DNA of 64,000 nt from an uncultured Bacillota bacterium (GTDB lineage Bacteria > Bacillota > Clostridia > Peptostreptococcales > Anaerovoracaceae): contig CASEFA010000002.1 in assembly GCA_949287095.1 (NCBI GenBank), forward strand, positions 1 through 64,000, written 5' to 3'. The translations under genes were made by a program, and so were the position numbers. Below are positions 27,594 through 36,355 of the stretch, in pieces; positions within the stretch are counted from its first letter, which is position 1, and every line of letters starts with the position of its first letter. Under the pieces are notes generated by a model that was not told the origin of the DNA, did no database searches, and saw nothing but the letters and a program-made list of their open reading frames with translations.

Positions 27594-28592
27594 ATGATTA
27601 CCGTATTGAAACAGGGAACGACAGTGGAGCAGAGAGACCAGCTTATTAAATGGTTTGAGGATCAGGGACTTAGAGTTCACGTGTCGGTGGGAGAGTATCA
27701 GACGGTTTTGGGTCTCATTGGAGATACTACCAAAGTCGATACCGATATGCTCGAGCTTCTTGATATTGTGGACTTTGTCAAGAGAATCACCGAGCCGTTT
27801 AAAAACGCAAACAGAAAGTTCCACCCTGAGGACACAGTAATCGACGTCGGCGGCGCGAAGATAGGCGGAGGCAATTTTGCGGTAATCGCAGGGCCGTGCT
27901 CCGTGGAGACGGAGGAGCAGATTACCGAGGTTGCAAGGCGCGTAAAGGCGGCGGGAGCCACCATGTTAAGAGGCGGCGCTTTCAAGCCGAGAACATCGCC
28001 ATACGATTTCCAGGGACTGAAGGCCGACGGAATAGAGCTTCTGGTAAAGGCTAAGAAGGAGACGGGCCTTCCTATCGTGACCGAGATAATGAACGCCAAC
28101 CACCTTCCTCTCTTTGAGGACGTGGACGTGATCCAGGTAGGCGCGAGAAACATGCAGAACTTCGAGCTTTTAAAGGAGCTGGGAAAGACAAAGAAGACAA
28201 TCCTCTTAAAGAGAGGCCTTGCCAACACCTTCAAGGAGCTTCTCATGAGCGCCGAATACATCATGAGCGAAGGAAATGAGAACGTAATACTCTGCGAGAG
28301 AGGAATCAGAACCTTTGAGACATACACCAGAAACACTCTGGATCTTTCCGCGGTATGCGCCCTTCACGAGCTCACCCATCTGCCTGTAGTGGTAGACCCG
28401 AGTCACGCCACGGGAAGAGCCGACTACGTAAAGCCGATGGCCATGGCGGCAACGGCCTGCGGTGCGGACGGAATAATGATAGAGGTTCACAACAACCCGG
28501 CAAAGGCTCTCTGCGACGGAGCCCAGTCGGTAACTCCTGACCAGTTCGACGATATAATGAGCAGGATAAAGACCATAAGAGAGGTAATATAG
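27594..28592 (+). CDS. aroF: 3-deoxy-7-phosphoheptulonate synthase, type I-beta (AroF)
   Basis: 332 residues. N-terminal ferredoxin-like regulatory domain (about 1-70) followed by the DAHP synthase barrel, with IAGPCSVE (about 99-106), LRGGAFKPRTSPYDFQG, and DPSHATGR near residue 263. This is the Thermotoga/Bacillus-like I-beta form in which the N-terminal domain mediates feedback inhibition. It condenses PEP and erythrose 4-phosphate as the first step to chorismate. ATG after TAGGAGGG. First structural gene of the operon; the tyrA ATG abuts its stop codon. Confidence 0.95.
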   Translation: MITVLKQGTTVEQRDQLIKWFEDQGLRVHVSVGEYQTVLGLIGDTTKVDTDMLELLDIVDFVKRITEPFKNANRKFHPEDTVIDVGGAKIGGGNFAVIAGPCSVETEEQITEVARRVKAAGATMLRGGAFKPRTSPYDFQGLKADGIELLVKAKKETGLPIVTEIMNANHLPLFEDVDVIQVGARNMQNFELLKELGKTKKTILLKRGLANTFKELLMSAEYIMSEGNENVILCERGIRTFETYTRNTLDLSAVCALHELTHLPVVVDPSHATGRADYVKPMAMAATACGADGIMIEVHNNPAKALCDGAQSVTPDQFDDIMSRIKTIREVI

Positions 28593-29438
28593 ATGAACAT
28601 AGGGGTTGTGGGACTCGGCCTTATAGGCGGGTCGCTGGCAAAAGCGTATAAGAAAAAGGGCTTTACGGTTCTGGCATGGAACCGGAACAGGGTCATAACC
28701 GACTTTGCGAAGATGTCGGGGGACATCGACGGCGAACTGACGGCGGAAAATCTGGGAGAGTGCGACTGCATATTCCTCTCCATAACCACAGGCGGCGCCA
28801 TAGACTGGCTTGTTGAAAACGCCGGGAAGATACCTGCGGGAGTCATCGTCATGGACTGCTGCGGTATAAAGCGCAAAGTCTGCGAAACGGGATTTCGCCT
28901 CGCCGGCGAAAACGGGTTTACCTTCGTCGGAGGCCATCCCATGGCGGGAAAGCAGGTGGGAGGCTTCAAAAACAGCAGCGGCGATATCTTCGAGGGCTCG
29001 GTCTTTGCCATAGTGCCGGAGGACATGAACGACATAGGCCTTCTGACAAGGATAAAGGAAATCCTTAAGCCGGCAGGATTTACACGCTTTGCGGTAATGA
29101 CGGCCGAAGAGCACGACGAGATAATAGCCTACACGTCCCAGATGACTCACCTGGTGTCCAACGCCTTCATTAAGAGCAGAACGGCCATGAGCCGCAACGC
29201 AAAGGTTACGGGAGGCAGCTTCCGGGACTTTACAAGAGTGGCGTACCTTGACGAGAACATGTGGACGGAGCTTTTCCTTGAGAACAGGGATAACCTTATC
29301 TACGAGCTTGAGACCCTGATGGGAGAGCTTGAGAGGTACCTTAAGGCTCTTAAGGACGGCGACGAAGGGGAACTTAAAGACCTTCTCGCCGAGGGAAAGA
29401 AAAGGAAGGAAGAGGTGGAGTGCAATGCATCTTCTTGA
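28593..29438 (+). CDS. tyrA: Prephenate dehydrogenase
   Basis: 281 residues. Rossmann NAD(P)-binding motif GVVGLGLIGGSLAKAY at the start, then the GGHPMAGKQ substrate-binding segment (about 112-120) and the all-helical dimerisation domain. It oxidatively decarboxylates prephenate to 4-hydroxyphenylpyruvate for tyrosine. No ACT domain, so feedback regulation may be weak, consistent with control through the operon leader. It overlaps aroB by 14 nt. Confidence 0.93.
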   Translation: MNIGVVGLGLIGGSLAKAYKKKGFTVLAWNRNRVITDFAKMSGDIDGELTAENLGECDCIFLSITTGGAIDWLVENAGKIPAGVIVMDCCGIKRKVCETGFRLAGENGFTFVGGHPMAGKQVGGFKNSSGDIFEGSVFAIVPEDMNDIGLLTRIKEILKPAGFTRFAVMTAEEHDEIIAYTSQMTHLVSNAFIKSRTAMSRNAKVTGGSFRDFTRVAYLDENMWTELFLENRDNLIYELETLMGELERYLKALKDGDEGELKDLLAEGKKRKEEVECNASS

Positions 29439-30414
29439 GGCTGAAAATAGAATCCGTGAGATTATAAAAGGTGATTCCATGGCCGTAATAACGGACTCTA
29501 ACGTAGGACCTTTGTATTTAAAGAAGGTCAGCGAATTTGTAAACCGAATTGGTTTTAAAGTTTACAGCATGGAAATACCTGCGGGAGAGGAGTCGAAGAA
29601 CGGAGAGACCTATCTTTCTATCCTTGAATTTCTCGCCGGAATTCCCCTTACGAGAACGGACGGAGTTATAGCTCTCGGAGGCGGAGTGGTCGGCGACATT
29701 GCAGGCTTTGCGGCGGCGACCTTCTTAAGGGGCATCAAAGTCATTCAGATTCCCACCAGCCTTCTTGCGGCGGTGGACTCCTCGGTGGGAGGAAAGACGG
29801 CCATAAACCTGAAGGCGGGAAAGAACCTTGCCGGAGCCTTTCACCAGCCGGCCCTCGTGATTCAGGACCCGGAGTTTTTAAAGACCATGCCTGATGACAT
29901 CTTCACCGACGGAATGGCCGAAGTCATAAAGTACGGCGTTCTGGCGGATCCGGAGCTTTTTGCCATGCTGAAGGACGTAAGGGCCGTAAGGGAAAATCCC
30001 GAGCCTGTCGTTACAAGGTGCGTCGAAATAAAGAAGAGATACGTTGAAGAGGACGAGTTTGACACAGGAGTGCGCCAGATGCTGAACCTGGGACACACCA
30101 TAGGCCACGCCGTAGAGAAGCTGAGCGATTTCAAGGTGTCCCACGGAAGAGCCGTTGCAATCGGTATGGATATGATGGCCGAGATCGCCGAAAGGCAGGG
30201 GTGGTGCGAACACGTCGCCAGAGAGGAAATCAGAGAGATGCTGGAGCTATGGGGCTTCGACCTTACGAGAAGATATACTAAAGAAGAAATTTACGGTATA
30301 ATGCAGACGGACAAAAAGCGCAAAGGTTCGTCCATAGACATAGTCGTTCCCGAAAGGATTGGCAGGTGCGCCCTTAAGAGGATTTCGATGGAAGAGCTTA
30401 AGGAGATACTATGA
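29425..30414 (+). CDS. aroB: 3-dehydroquinate synthase
   Basis: 329 residues. NAD-binding glycine motif GGGVVGDIAGFAAATFLRG (about 75-93), zinc-ligand segments around EVIKYG and LNLGHTIGHAVE, and HGRAVAIGM. It cyclises DAHP to 3-dehydroquinate. Slightly shorter than the E. coli type (362), mainly through a compact N-terminus. The ATG at 29425 sits inside the end of tyrA with GAGGTGGAG upstream; a longer in-frame extension lacks such a site. Ends in an ATGA overlap with aroA. Confidence 0.94.
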   Translation: MHLLEAENRIREIIKGDSMAVITDSNVGPLYLKKVSEFVNRIGFKVYSMEIPAGEESKNGETYLSILEFLAGIPLTRTDGVIALGGGVVGDIAGFAAATFLRGIKVIQIPTSLLAAVDSSVGGKTAINLKAGKNLAGAFHQPALVIQDPEFLKTMPDDIFTDGMAEVIKYGVLADPELFAMLKDVRAVRENPEPVVTRCVEIKKRYVEEDEFDTGVRQMLNLGHTIGHAVEKLSDFKVSHGRAVAIGMDMMAEIAERQGWCEHVAREEIREMLELWGFDLTRRYTKEEIYGIMQTDKKRKGSSIDIVVPERIGRCALKRISMEELKEIL

Positions 30415-31700
30415 GAGAGGTAAAGGTTATTCCGTCAAAATCCGACGCCCACAGAGCCATGATATGCGCAGCCCTTGCGGAGATTCAGTCGGGGCTTAAC
30501 GGAGACGGAGCGTGCAAAATAATATGCGATGAGACGTCAAAGGACATGGACGCTACGTCAAAGTGCCTTGAAGCTCTTAAAGAAGCTTTATCCGGCGGGC
30601 CGGGCGCGTCAGAACAGGACTCTTGCGGCGAAAAGCCCGGAGAGGCAGAGCAGGCAAAGCCTGCGGTTCTCATGTGCGGCGAAAGCGGCTCCACCCTGAG
30701 ATTTCTCCTTCCCGTAACGGCGGCCCTGGGAGTAAGCGGGGATTTTATGCCGGAGGGTAGACTTCCCCAAAGGCCTCTTTCACCGCTGTATGAGGAAATG
30801 ACGGCTCACGGATGCGAAATGAGCCCTCAGGGCAGCGTTCCCTTCAAAGTCAGAGGAAAGCTCATGCCGGGGAAGTACACTTTGCCCGGTAACGTATCGT
30901 CCCAGTACATAACGGGACTTCTGCTGGCTCTTCCTCTTCTGGAAGGAGACAGCGCCATAGAGGTTACGACGACTCTGGAGTCTGCGGCCTATGTGGACAT
31001 GACTCTTAAGGTGATGAGAGACTTCGGTATGGATATCGGCGTGTCCGGAGAGAAATGTCCGAAGTACATGATAAAGGGAGGGCGGAGATACTCGGCTCCT
31101 CCTGTATACGAGGTGGAGGGCGACTGGTCAAACGCCGCATTCTGGCTGGCGGCAGGGGCTCTCACCGAAGAAGGGGTAAAGTGCCGAGGACTCAGAGGAG
31201 ATTCTGTTCAGGGCGATAAAGCCGTAGCGGACATTCTGAAAGCCATGGGCGCAAATGTTGAAACCGGCGAGGATTTTGTCGCCGTGAAAAGAGGAAGGCT
31301 TCACGGAATAACCGTGGACGCGGGGCCCATTCCCGATATGATTCCGGCCCTGTCGCTGGTCGCCTGTGCCGCCGAAGGGGAAACACACATAGTCAACGCC
31401 GGACGGCTGAGGATAAAGGAAAGCGACAGACTGTCCTCCATAACGGACGTTCTCACGGGGCTTGGAGCAGACGTGACCGAGCTTGAGGACGGACTGGTGA
31501 TAAGAGGAAAGGGAAGCCTTGAGGGCAGAAAAGCGGACGGACATAACGATCACAGGATAGTGATGATGGCCTCGGTTGCGTCCCTTATCAGTATGAAGCC
31601 CGTAACCATAGAGGGGGCGGAAGCCGTCGGAAAATCCTATCCTGCGTTTTTTGACAGAATGAGAGAGATGGGCCTTGACGGCAATCTGATTTTGAAGTAG
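30411..31700 (+). CDS. aroA: 3-phosphoshikimate 1-carboxyvinyltransferase (EPSP synthase)
   Basis: 429 residues. Substrate motifs: PSKSDAHRAMI at the N-terminus, GESGSTLRFLLP (about 92-103), VSSQYITGLLLALPL, DWSNAAFWLAAG, and RIKESDRLSS with HNDHRIVMM near the C-terminus. It joins PEP to shikimate 3-phosphate. The glycine motif carries Ser in GESGSTLR where glyphosate-sensitive class I enzymes have NAGT. A low-complexity insertion (about residues 62-86, rich in Gly, Glu, Ala) precedes that motif and the N-terminal strand is short. Confidence 0.93.
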   Translation: MREVKVIPSKSDAHRAMICAALAEIQSGLNGDGACKIICDETSKDMDATSKCLEALKEALSGGPGASEQDSCGEKPGEAEQAKPAVLMCGESGSTLRFLLPVTAALGVSGDFMPEGRLPQRPLSPLYEEMTAHGCEMSPQGSVPFKVRGKLMPGKYTLPGNVSSQYITGLLLALPLLEGDSAIEVTTTLESAAYVDMTLKVMRDFGMDIGVSGEKCPKYMIKGGRRYSAPPVYEVEGDWSNAAFWLAAGALTEEGVKCRGLRGDSVQGDKAVADILKAMGANVETGEDFVAVKRGRLHGITVDAGPIPDMIPALSLVACAAEGETHIVNAGRLRIKESDRLSSITDVLTGLGADVTELEDGLVIRGKGSLEGRKADGHNDHRIVMMASVASLISMKPVTIEGAEAVGKSYPAFFDRMREMGLDGNLILK

Positions 31701-31709
31701 GAGAGAAAC

Positions 31710-32708
31710 ATGTCATCTACATACGGAGAAAACCTGAAAATATCCATATTCGGCCAGTCCCACTCGGAGGCCATAGGCGTGGTGATAGACGGCCTGCCTG
31801 CAGGCTTTGAGGTGGATATGGACGAGCTTGGCGAATTTTTAGCGCGAAGAGCCCCGGGACAGGGAAAGCACACCACCAGCAGGAAGGAGCCGGACAGACC
31901 GGAATTTCTTTCGGGCCTTGCGGGGGGCAAAACCTGCGGAGCGCCTCTGGCGGCGTTGATACGAAACACCAATACCAGAAGCTCGGACTACGATAATATA
32001 AGAGATATTCCGCGGCCGGGACATGCGGACTTTGCGGCGAGGATAAAGTACGGCGGAGCGGAGGACGTAAGCGGCGGCGGACATTTTTCGGGCCGTCTGA
32101 CGGCGCCTCTTTGCATAGCCGGAGGCATAGCCCTTCAGATTTTGAAGGAGAAGGGAATCACCGTGAAGGCCGAAATAAAGGAAATCGGAGGAAAGAAGGA
32201 CGGCTTCCTTGAGACCGTTGAAGAGGCGAGGCTTGACGCCGATTCAGTAGGCGGAGTCATAGAATGTGTCATCGAGGGGGTCTCGGCAGGGTACGGAAAC
32301 CCCATGTTCGGCGGCGTGGAGAACAAAATTGCCTCCTGCGTTTTCGGAATCCCCGCGGTCAAGGGCGTGGAGTTCGGCGCAGGCTTTGAGGCGGCGAGAA
32401 TGCGCGGAAGCGAAAACAACGACGAATTCTACTATGAGGAGGACGGAAGGGTGAGAACCAGGACCAACAACCATGGAGGAATCCTGGGGGGAATCACCAC
32501 CGGAATGCCCATAGTTTTCAGGGCAGCATTTAAACCGACGCCGTCCATAGGAAAGCCTCAGAAGAGCATAAGCTTTTCGGAGAAAAAGGACGCGGTACTT
32601 GAGATAAAGGGAAGACACGACCCGTGCGTGGTCATGAGAGCAGTACCATGCGTTGAGGCCGCTGCGGCAATAACAGTTTTAGACATTATTTTAGGAGGAA
32701 AGAACTGA
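31710..32708 (+). CDS. aroC: Chorismate synthase
   Basis: 332 residues. Signature motifs are GQSHSEAIGVVIDGLPAG near the N-terminus, RPGHADFAARIKYG (about 104-117), the SGRLTA turn, and TRTNNHGGILGGITTGMPI near residue 252. It converts EPSP to chorismate using reduced FMN. Shorter than many (350-390) but all cofactor segments are present. Overlaps pheA by one base (TGATG). Confidence 0.95.
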   Translation: MSSTYGENLKISIFGQSHSEAIGVVIDGLPAGFEVDMDELGEFLARRAPGQGKHTTSRKEPDRPEFLSGLAGGKTCGAPLAALIRNTNTRSSDYDNIRDIPRPGHADFAARIKYGGAEDVSGGGHFSGRLTAPLCIAGGIALQILKEKGITVKAEIKEIGGKKDGFLETVEEARLDADSVGGVIECVIEGVSAGYGNPMFGGVENKIASCVFGIPAVKGVEFGAGFEAARMRGSENNDEFYYEEDGRVRTRTNNHGGILGGITTGMPIVFRAAFKPTPSIGKPQKSISFSEKKDAVLEIKGRHDPCVVMRAVPCVEAAAAITVLDIILGGKN

Positions 32709-33847
32709 TGAACTTAGACGACTACAGAGCTGACATTGACAGGATTGACAGAGAACTGGTGGAAAAGCTTGAGGAGAGAATGCACGTGGCGGAAAAAATC
32801 GCCGTGTACAAGAAGGAGCACGATCTTCCTATCACCGACGAGCTGAGAGAAAGAGCCCTTCTGGATAAGATTACGGATATGTCTTCTCCCGATATGGCCC
32901 TTTACAACAGGATGCTCTGGGGAACGCTGATGGATATGAGCAAGGATCACCAGAGAAAGGCCACCCAGGGGGACAGCAAGCTTGTAAAGACAATAAAGGA
33001 GACTCTGGAGACGACGCCGAAGGTATTTCCGGCTCAGGCCGTAGTTGCGTGTCAGGGCGTGGAGGGAGCATACTCTCAGGCGGCCTGCGACAAGCTGTTC
33101 AAAATGCCTAAAATCATGTATGTGAAGAACTTCAAAGGCGTTTTTGCCGCAATAAATCAGGGCCTGTGCCAGTACGGAATCCTGCCCGTTGAAAACAGCA
33201 GCGCCGGCTCAGTAAATCAGGTCTACGACCTGATGATGGAATACAACTTCCACATCGTAAGGAGCATACGCCTTAGAATCGACCACAACCTTCTGGCAAA
33301 GAAAGGCGTTAAGAAAGAAAACATCAGGGAAATAGTGTCCCACGAGCAGGCAATCGCCCAGTGCGAGGACTATCTGAAGCAGTTCCCGATGGCAAAGATA
33401 ACGGTTCTGGAGAATACCGCCGAGGCTGCGAAGATGGTGGCGGAGTCGGGCAGAGACGACATCGCGGCCATATCCTCCTATTCCTGCGGAAAGCTCTACG
33501 GCCTTGAGTTCATCGAGGAAGCCATTCAGGACAACGACAACAACTACACCAGATTCATCTGCATTTCCAAAAATCTGGAGATATATCCGGGCGCAAACAA
33601 GACGAGCCTTATGCTGGTGGTGGACCACAAGCCGGGTTCCCTCTACAACGTGCTTTCAAGGTTCTACGCCCTGGGCATAAACCTTGTAAAGCTGGAGAGC
33701 CGTCCGCTTCCTGAAAGAGAATTCGAGTTTATGTTCTACTTCGACATAGAGGCCGAGGTGTACGCGGAAGAGTTCGCCCGCATGATGAACCAGCTGGAGG
33801 AGATGTCCAGAGAGTTCAGATATCTGGGAAGCTACAGCGAAGTGTAA
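32708..33847 (+). CDS. pheA: Bifunctional chorismate mutase / prephenate dehydratase
   Basis: 379 residues in three domains: AroQ-type chorismate mutase (about 1-85, IDRELVEKLEERMHVAEKIA), prephenate dehydratase (about 108-285, with the catalytic NYTRFICI Thr-Arg-Phe motif) and a C-terminal ACT domain (about 295-375, ESRPLPEREFEFMFYFD). It makes phenylpyruvate from chorismate. The ACT phenylalanine site has HKPGSLYNVL where GALV is usual, so Phe feedback may be altered. Operon position fits the Phe/Tyr leader peptide. Confidence 0.95.
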   Translation: MNLDDYRADIDRIDRELVEKLEERMHVAEKIAVYKKEHDLPITDELRERALLDKITDMSSPDMALYNRMLWGTLMDMSKDHQRKATQGDSKLVKTIKETLETTPKVFPAQAVVACQGVEGAYSQAACDKLFKMPKIMYVKNFKGVFAAINQGLCQYGILPVENSSAGSVNQVYDLMMEYNFHIVRSIRLRIDHNLLAKKGVKKENIREIVSHEQAIAQCEDYLKQFPMAKITVLENTAEAAKMVAESGRDDIAAISSYSCGKLYGLEFIEEAIQDNDNNYTRFICISKNLEIYPGANKTSLMLVVDHKPGSLYNVLSRFYALGINLVKLESRPLPEREFEFMFYFDIEAEVYAEEFARMMNQLEEMSREFRYLGSYSEV

Positions 33848-33867
33848 AGGCGGAAAGGAATTGTATT

Positions 33868-34302
33868 ATGAAGATTTTGGTGATCAACGGGCCGAATCTG
33901 AATATGCTCGGAATCCGCGAGCCCGAAATATACGGCTCGGCGACCTATGACGACCTGCTGGATACGGTCAGAAGGGGCGCAGACGGCCTCGGAATGGAAG
34001 TCGATTTTTTCCAGTCCAATCACGAAGGGGCGGTGGTTGATGAGATCCAGCGAGCATACGGCGTTTACGACGGAATCGTAATAAACCCGGCGGCCTATAC
34101 CCACACCAGCGTGGCTCTTCTCGATGCCATAAAGGCCGTGGGAATTCCGGCAGTGGAGGTTCACATATCGGACGTTAGAGAGCGGGAGGATTTCCGTCAG
34201 GTTTCATACGTCCGCAAAGGCTGCATCGGAACCGTCATGGGCGAAGGCTTTGACGGGTACGTTCACGCTTTGAGAATTTTAAAGGAGCACATGGAAGGAT
34301 AA
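33868..34302 (+). CDS. aroQ: 3-dehydroquinate dehydratase, type II
   Basis: 144 residues, typical length. Active-site features: INGPNLNMLGIREPEIYG with the catalytic Tyr, SNHEGAVVDEIQ, NPAAYTHTSVAL, and the VEVHISDVREREDFR segment. It dehydrates 3-dehydroquinate to 3-dehydroshikimate. Genes for shikimate dehydrogenase and shikimate kinase are not in this cluster. Its stop is immediately followed by the next ATG. Confidence 0.95.
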   Translation: MKILVINGPNLNMLGIREPEIYGSATYDDLLDTVRRGADGLGMEVDFFQSNHEGAVVDEIQRAYGVYDGIVINPAAYTHTSVALLDAIKAVGIPAVEVHISDVREREDFRQVSYVRKGCIGTVMGEGFDGYVHALRILKEHMEG

Positions 34303-35493
34303 ATGAAGAAAAAAATAAAAAACCGCATAGGCGGGATTGCGCTGGTGGGGATCGCCGCCTTTGCCGGAGGCGCGGCCGGATACTTCGGAATGGAAGCCCT
34401 TTCGGAAGAGGGCTTTTCCGGAGCGGGAATGTTCGCTATGCTGGCGGCCCTGGTCGTATCCCTGTACCTTTCGATGTTCATTCACGTGCTTATTCACGAA
34501 GGCGGCCACCTGGTCATGGGGCTTGCCACAGGATATGGTTTTCTGTCCTACAGGGCGGGGAGCCATATTTGGGTTAAGAAGGAAAACAAAATCGTCCACG
34601 GACGTTTTCAGATGCCGGGGACGGGAGGCCAGTGTCTCTTGAGCCCTCCAAAGAACCCGACCGGGAGAGAAAACCCGGCTTTTCTGTACAACCTGGGCGG
34701 CGGCCTGTTCAACCTGATCGGCGCGGCCCTGGCCGCGGCCGCCGCTTTCTGCCTTGACGCAGGAAGTCCGGTTCTGACGGTGGTCAAGGTTTTCTTTATC
34801 TGCTTCGCGCTGGTGGGCGTCTATCTGGGGCTCATAAACCTTATTCCCCTTAAGATAGGCGGAGTTCCCAACGACGGGTACAATATGCGGCACCTTTTGT
34901 CGGCTTCGGATACAAACGACGTTTTCAACCTTGCTCTTTCCATGTACGAAGCCCAGTGCCGGGACGTGAGACTTAAGGACCTTCCGGAGGAGATGTTCGC
35001 CGCGGCCGGATGCTCGGGCGCGGAAGATGCAGCCGGGATTTGCGACCGGGGCAACGTTCTTGAGATAGGGTTCCTGCAGAGCCTGGCCGAAAAGCGCTTC
35101 GACGAGAGAAGGTTTGATGAAGTAGAGAAGATTTGCCGGGATATGACAAAAGCCGCAAAGGTTCCCGAAATCTATAAGACCCAGGCAGCCATGCTTTTGA
35201 TTCTCATCTGTATGGCAGAGGGCCGGCCGGAAGACGCCGAGTCACTTCTTGCGAAGAAGACGGTTAAAAAGACTCTTTCCGCTTCCTCGTTCATGCCCAA
35301 CACCGCGTGCATAGAGTACGGCCGGGCCCTTCTCATCTCGCACGACGGGAAAAAAGTCCGCAGATGGAAGGAGCGGTTCGACAAAATCGGCCGGACTTTC
35401 CCGTTCAAAGCCGACTATCAGTGTTACGCTGAAATCTTCGATATGATAACGGCCGCAGCTTCAGCAGACGGAAAGGAGGCAGCTGATGAATAA
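34303..35493 (+). CDS. M50-like (site-2 protease type) membrane metalloprotease-like protein
   Basis: 396 residues. The N-terminal 200 residues are membrane-embedded with the zinc motif HEGGH in a helix (about residue 65-69) and a later GGVPNDGYN segment (about 185-193) recalling the N-P-x-x-D-G second motif of M50 peptidases. The C-terminal half is soluble and helical, probably TPR-like. Unusually, it is joined to the aromatic operon with no gap after aroQ and overlaps the following GNAT by 8 nt. Peptidase activity is inferred; the second motif is degenerate. Confidence 0.72.
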   Translation: MKKKIKNRIGGIALVGIAAFAGGAAGYFGMEALSEEGFSGAGMFAMLAALVVSLYLSMFIHVLIHEGGHLVMGLATGYGFLSYRAGSHIWVKKENKIVHGRFQMPGTGGQCLLSPPKNPTGRENPAFLYNLGGGLFNLIGAALAAAAAFCLDAGSPVLTVVKVFFICFALVGVYLGLINLIPLKIGGVPNDGYNMRHLLSASDTNDVFNLALSMYEAQCRDVRLKDLPEEMFAAAGCSGAEDAAGICDRGNVLEIGFLQSLAEKRFDERRFDEVEKICRDMTKAAKVPEIYKTQAAMLLILICMAEGRPEDAESLLAKKTVKKTLSASSFMPNTACIEYGRALLISHDGKKVRRWKERFDKIGRTFPFKADYQCYAEIFDMITAAASADGKEAADE

Positions 35494-36028
35494 TCTTGAA
35501 ACCGAAAGGCTTGTCCTTCGCAACTGGCAGGACGGAGACGCCGAGGAACTGTTTCTCGCCGCAAAAAATCCCAACGTGGGTCCTATGTGCGGCTGGGATC
35601 CCCACAAAGACGCCACCGAAAGTCTTTTTACCATACGCAACATTCTCAACTCCGAAAACTGCTTCGCCCTTGTTCTCAAGGAGACCGGAAAGCCGGTGGG
35701 TTCCATAGAGCTGATGACGGGCGAAAAGTCCAGGCTCAGCAGCAGCGATTCCGAGGCTGAGCTGGGCTACTGGCTGGCCGAAGAATACTGGGGAAGAGGT
35801 CTAATGCCCGAAGCCGCAGACCGTATTATCGAGTACGGATTTTCCGAGCTGAGCCTTTCAAAAATCTGGTGCGCCGCCAGAAGCTACAATTCTAAGTCCC
35901 TGCGGGTTCAGGAAAAGTGCGGCTTCTCCTACGTCCGCACCGACAAAGGCGTCACCTCCGGGCGGACCGGCGACGTCTACGACCGCATCGTCAACTGCCT
36001 GACTAAAGAGCAGTGGCAGGCGCTCTGA
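35486..36028 (+). CDS. GNAT family N-acetyltransferase (RimJ/RimL type)
   Basis: 180 residues. Starts with the ETERLVLRNWQDGDAEELF pattern of RimJ/RimL-like enzymes, continues with GELGYWLAEEYWGRG-like motif (EAELGYWLAEEYWGRGL) that binds acetyl-CoA, and ends with the KSLRVQEKCGFSYV segment. Acceptor could be a ribosomal protein N-terminus or a small molecule; unknown. Last gene of the aro transcription unit, with repeat copy C beginning within its stop codon. Confidence 0.85.
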   Translation: MNNLETERLVLRNWQDGDAEELFLAAKNPNVGPMCGWDPHKDATESLFTIRNILNSENCFALVLKETGKPVGSIELMTGEKSRLSSSDSEAELGYWLAEEYWGRGLMPEAADRIIEYGFSELSLSKIWCAARSYNSKSLRVQEKCGFSYVRTDKGVTSGRTGDVYDRIVNCLTKEQWQAL

Positions 36029-36255
36029 TTAGACGTGTGATCGCTCTGCCATGGCCGTGTGGGCCGGATAGGTCAAAAACTGCTGCCGCGGCCGACGAAA
36101 TCTGGGCCGCCGCGGGTATCAACCGGAAATCTGGCCGAGAAATCGGCTTGAATACAGTAACGATGAAGAGAAAATCTCGGCCGCTTGCCGGGATTTTGCC
36201 GTTTTTGCAGTAAAATCCGTGGGCCGCGAACCGTTAATTCGAGGCTCGCGGCCCA
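36024..36255 (+). repeat. Structured dispersed repeat, copy C (extended form)
   Basis: Core at 36060-36255 aligns ungapped with the other copies; a further 36 nt at the 5' side (TCTGATTAGACGTGTGATCG and on) is shared only with copy D. Hairpins: GCCGA-GAAA-TCGGC, GGCCGAGA/TCTCGGCC, GGATTTT/AAAATCC, and a 9-bp GGGCCGCGA/TCGCGGCCC end stem. It overlaps the stop codon of the GNAT gene. Confidence 0.85.
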
Positions 36256-36305
36256 GCCCCCGGATTACAGCATGAAAAGAAAAGATAATAACAAGCAAAA
36301 AATAG

Positions 36306-36334
36306 TTGATTTTACCAATAAATGTAAGTATAAT
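36306..36334 (+). promoter_or_regulatory. Promoter of the second PD-(D/E)XK-like gene
   Basis: TTGATT (36306-36311), 17-nt spacer, TATAAT (36329-36334), 22 nt before the ATG. Confidence 0.75.
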
Positions 36335-36355
36335 ACTGAAAAAGAGGGTGTAAAA

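Noticed and set aside
28206-29480. A 424-codon minus-strand frame across aroF-tyrA
   Set aside because: Antisense to two recognised enzymes and without motif content.
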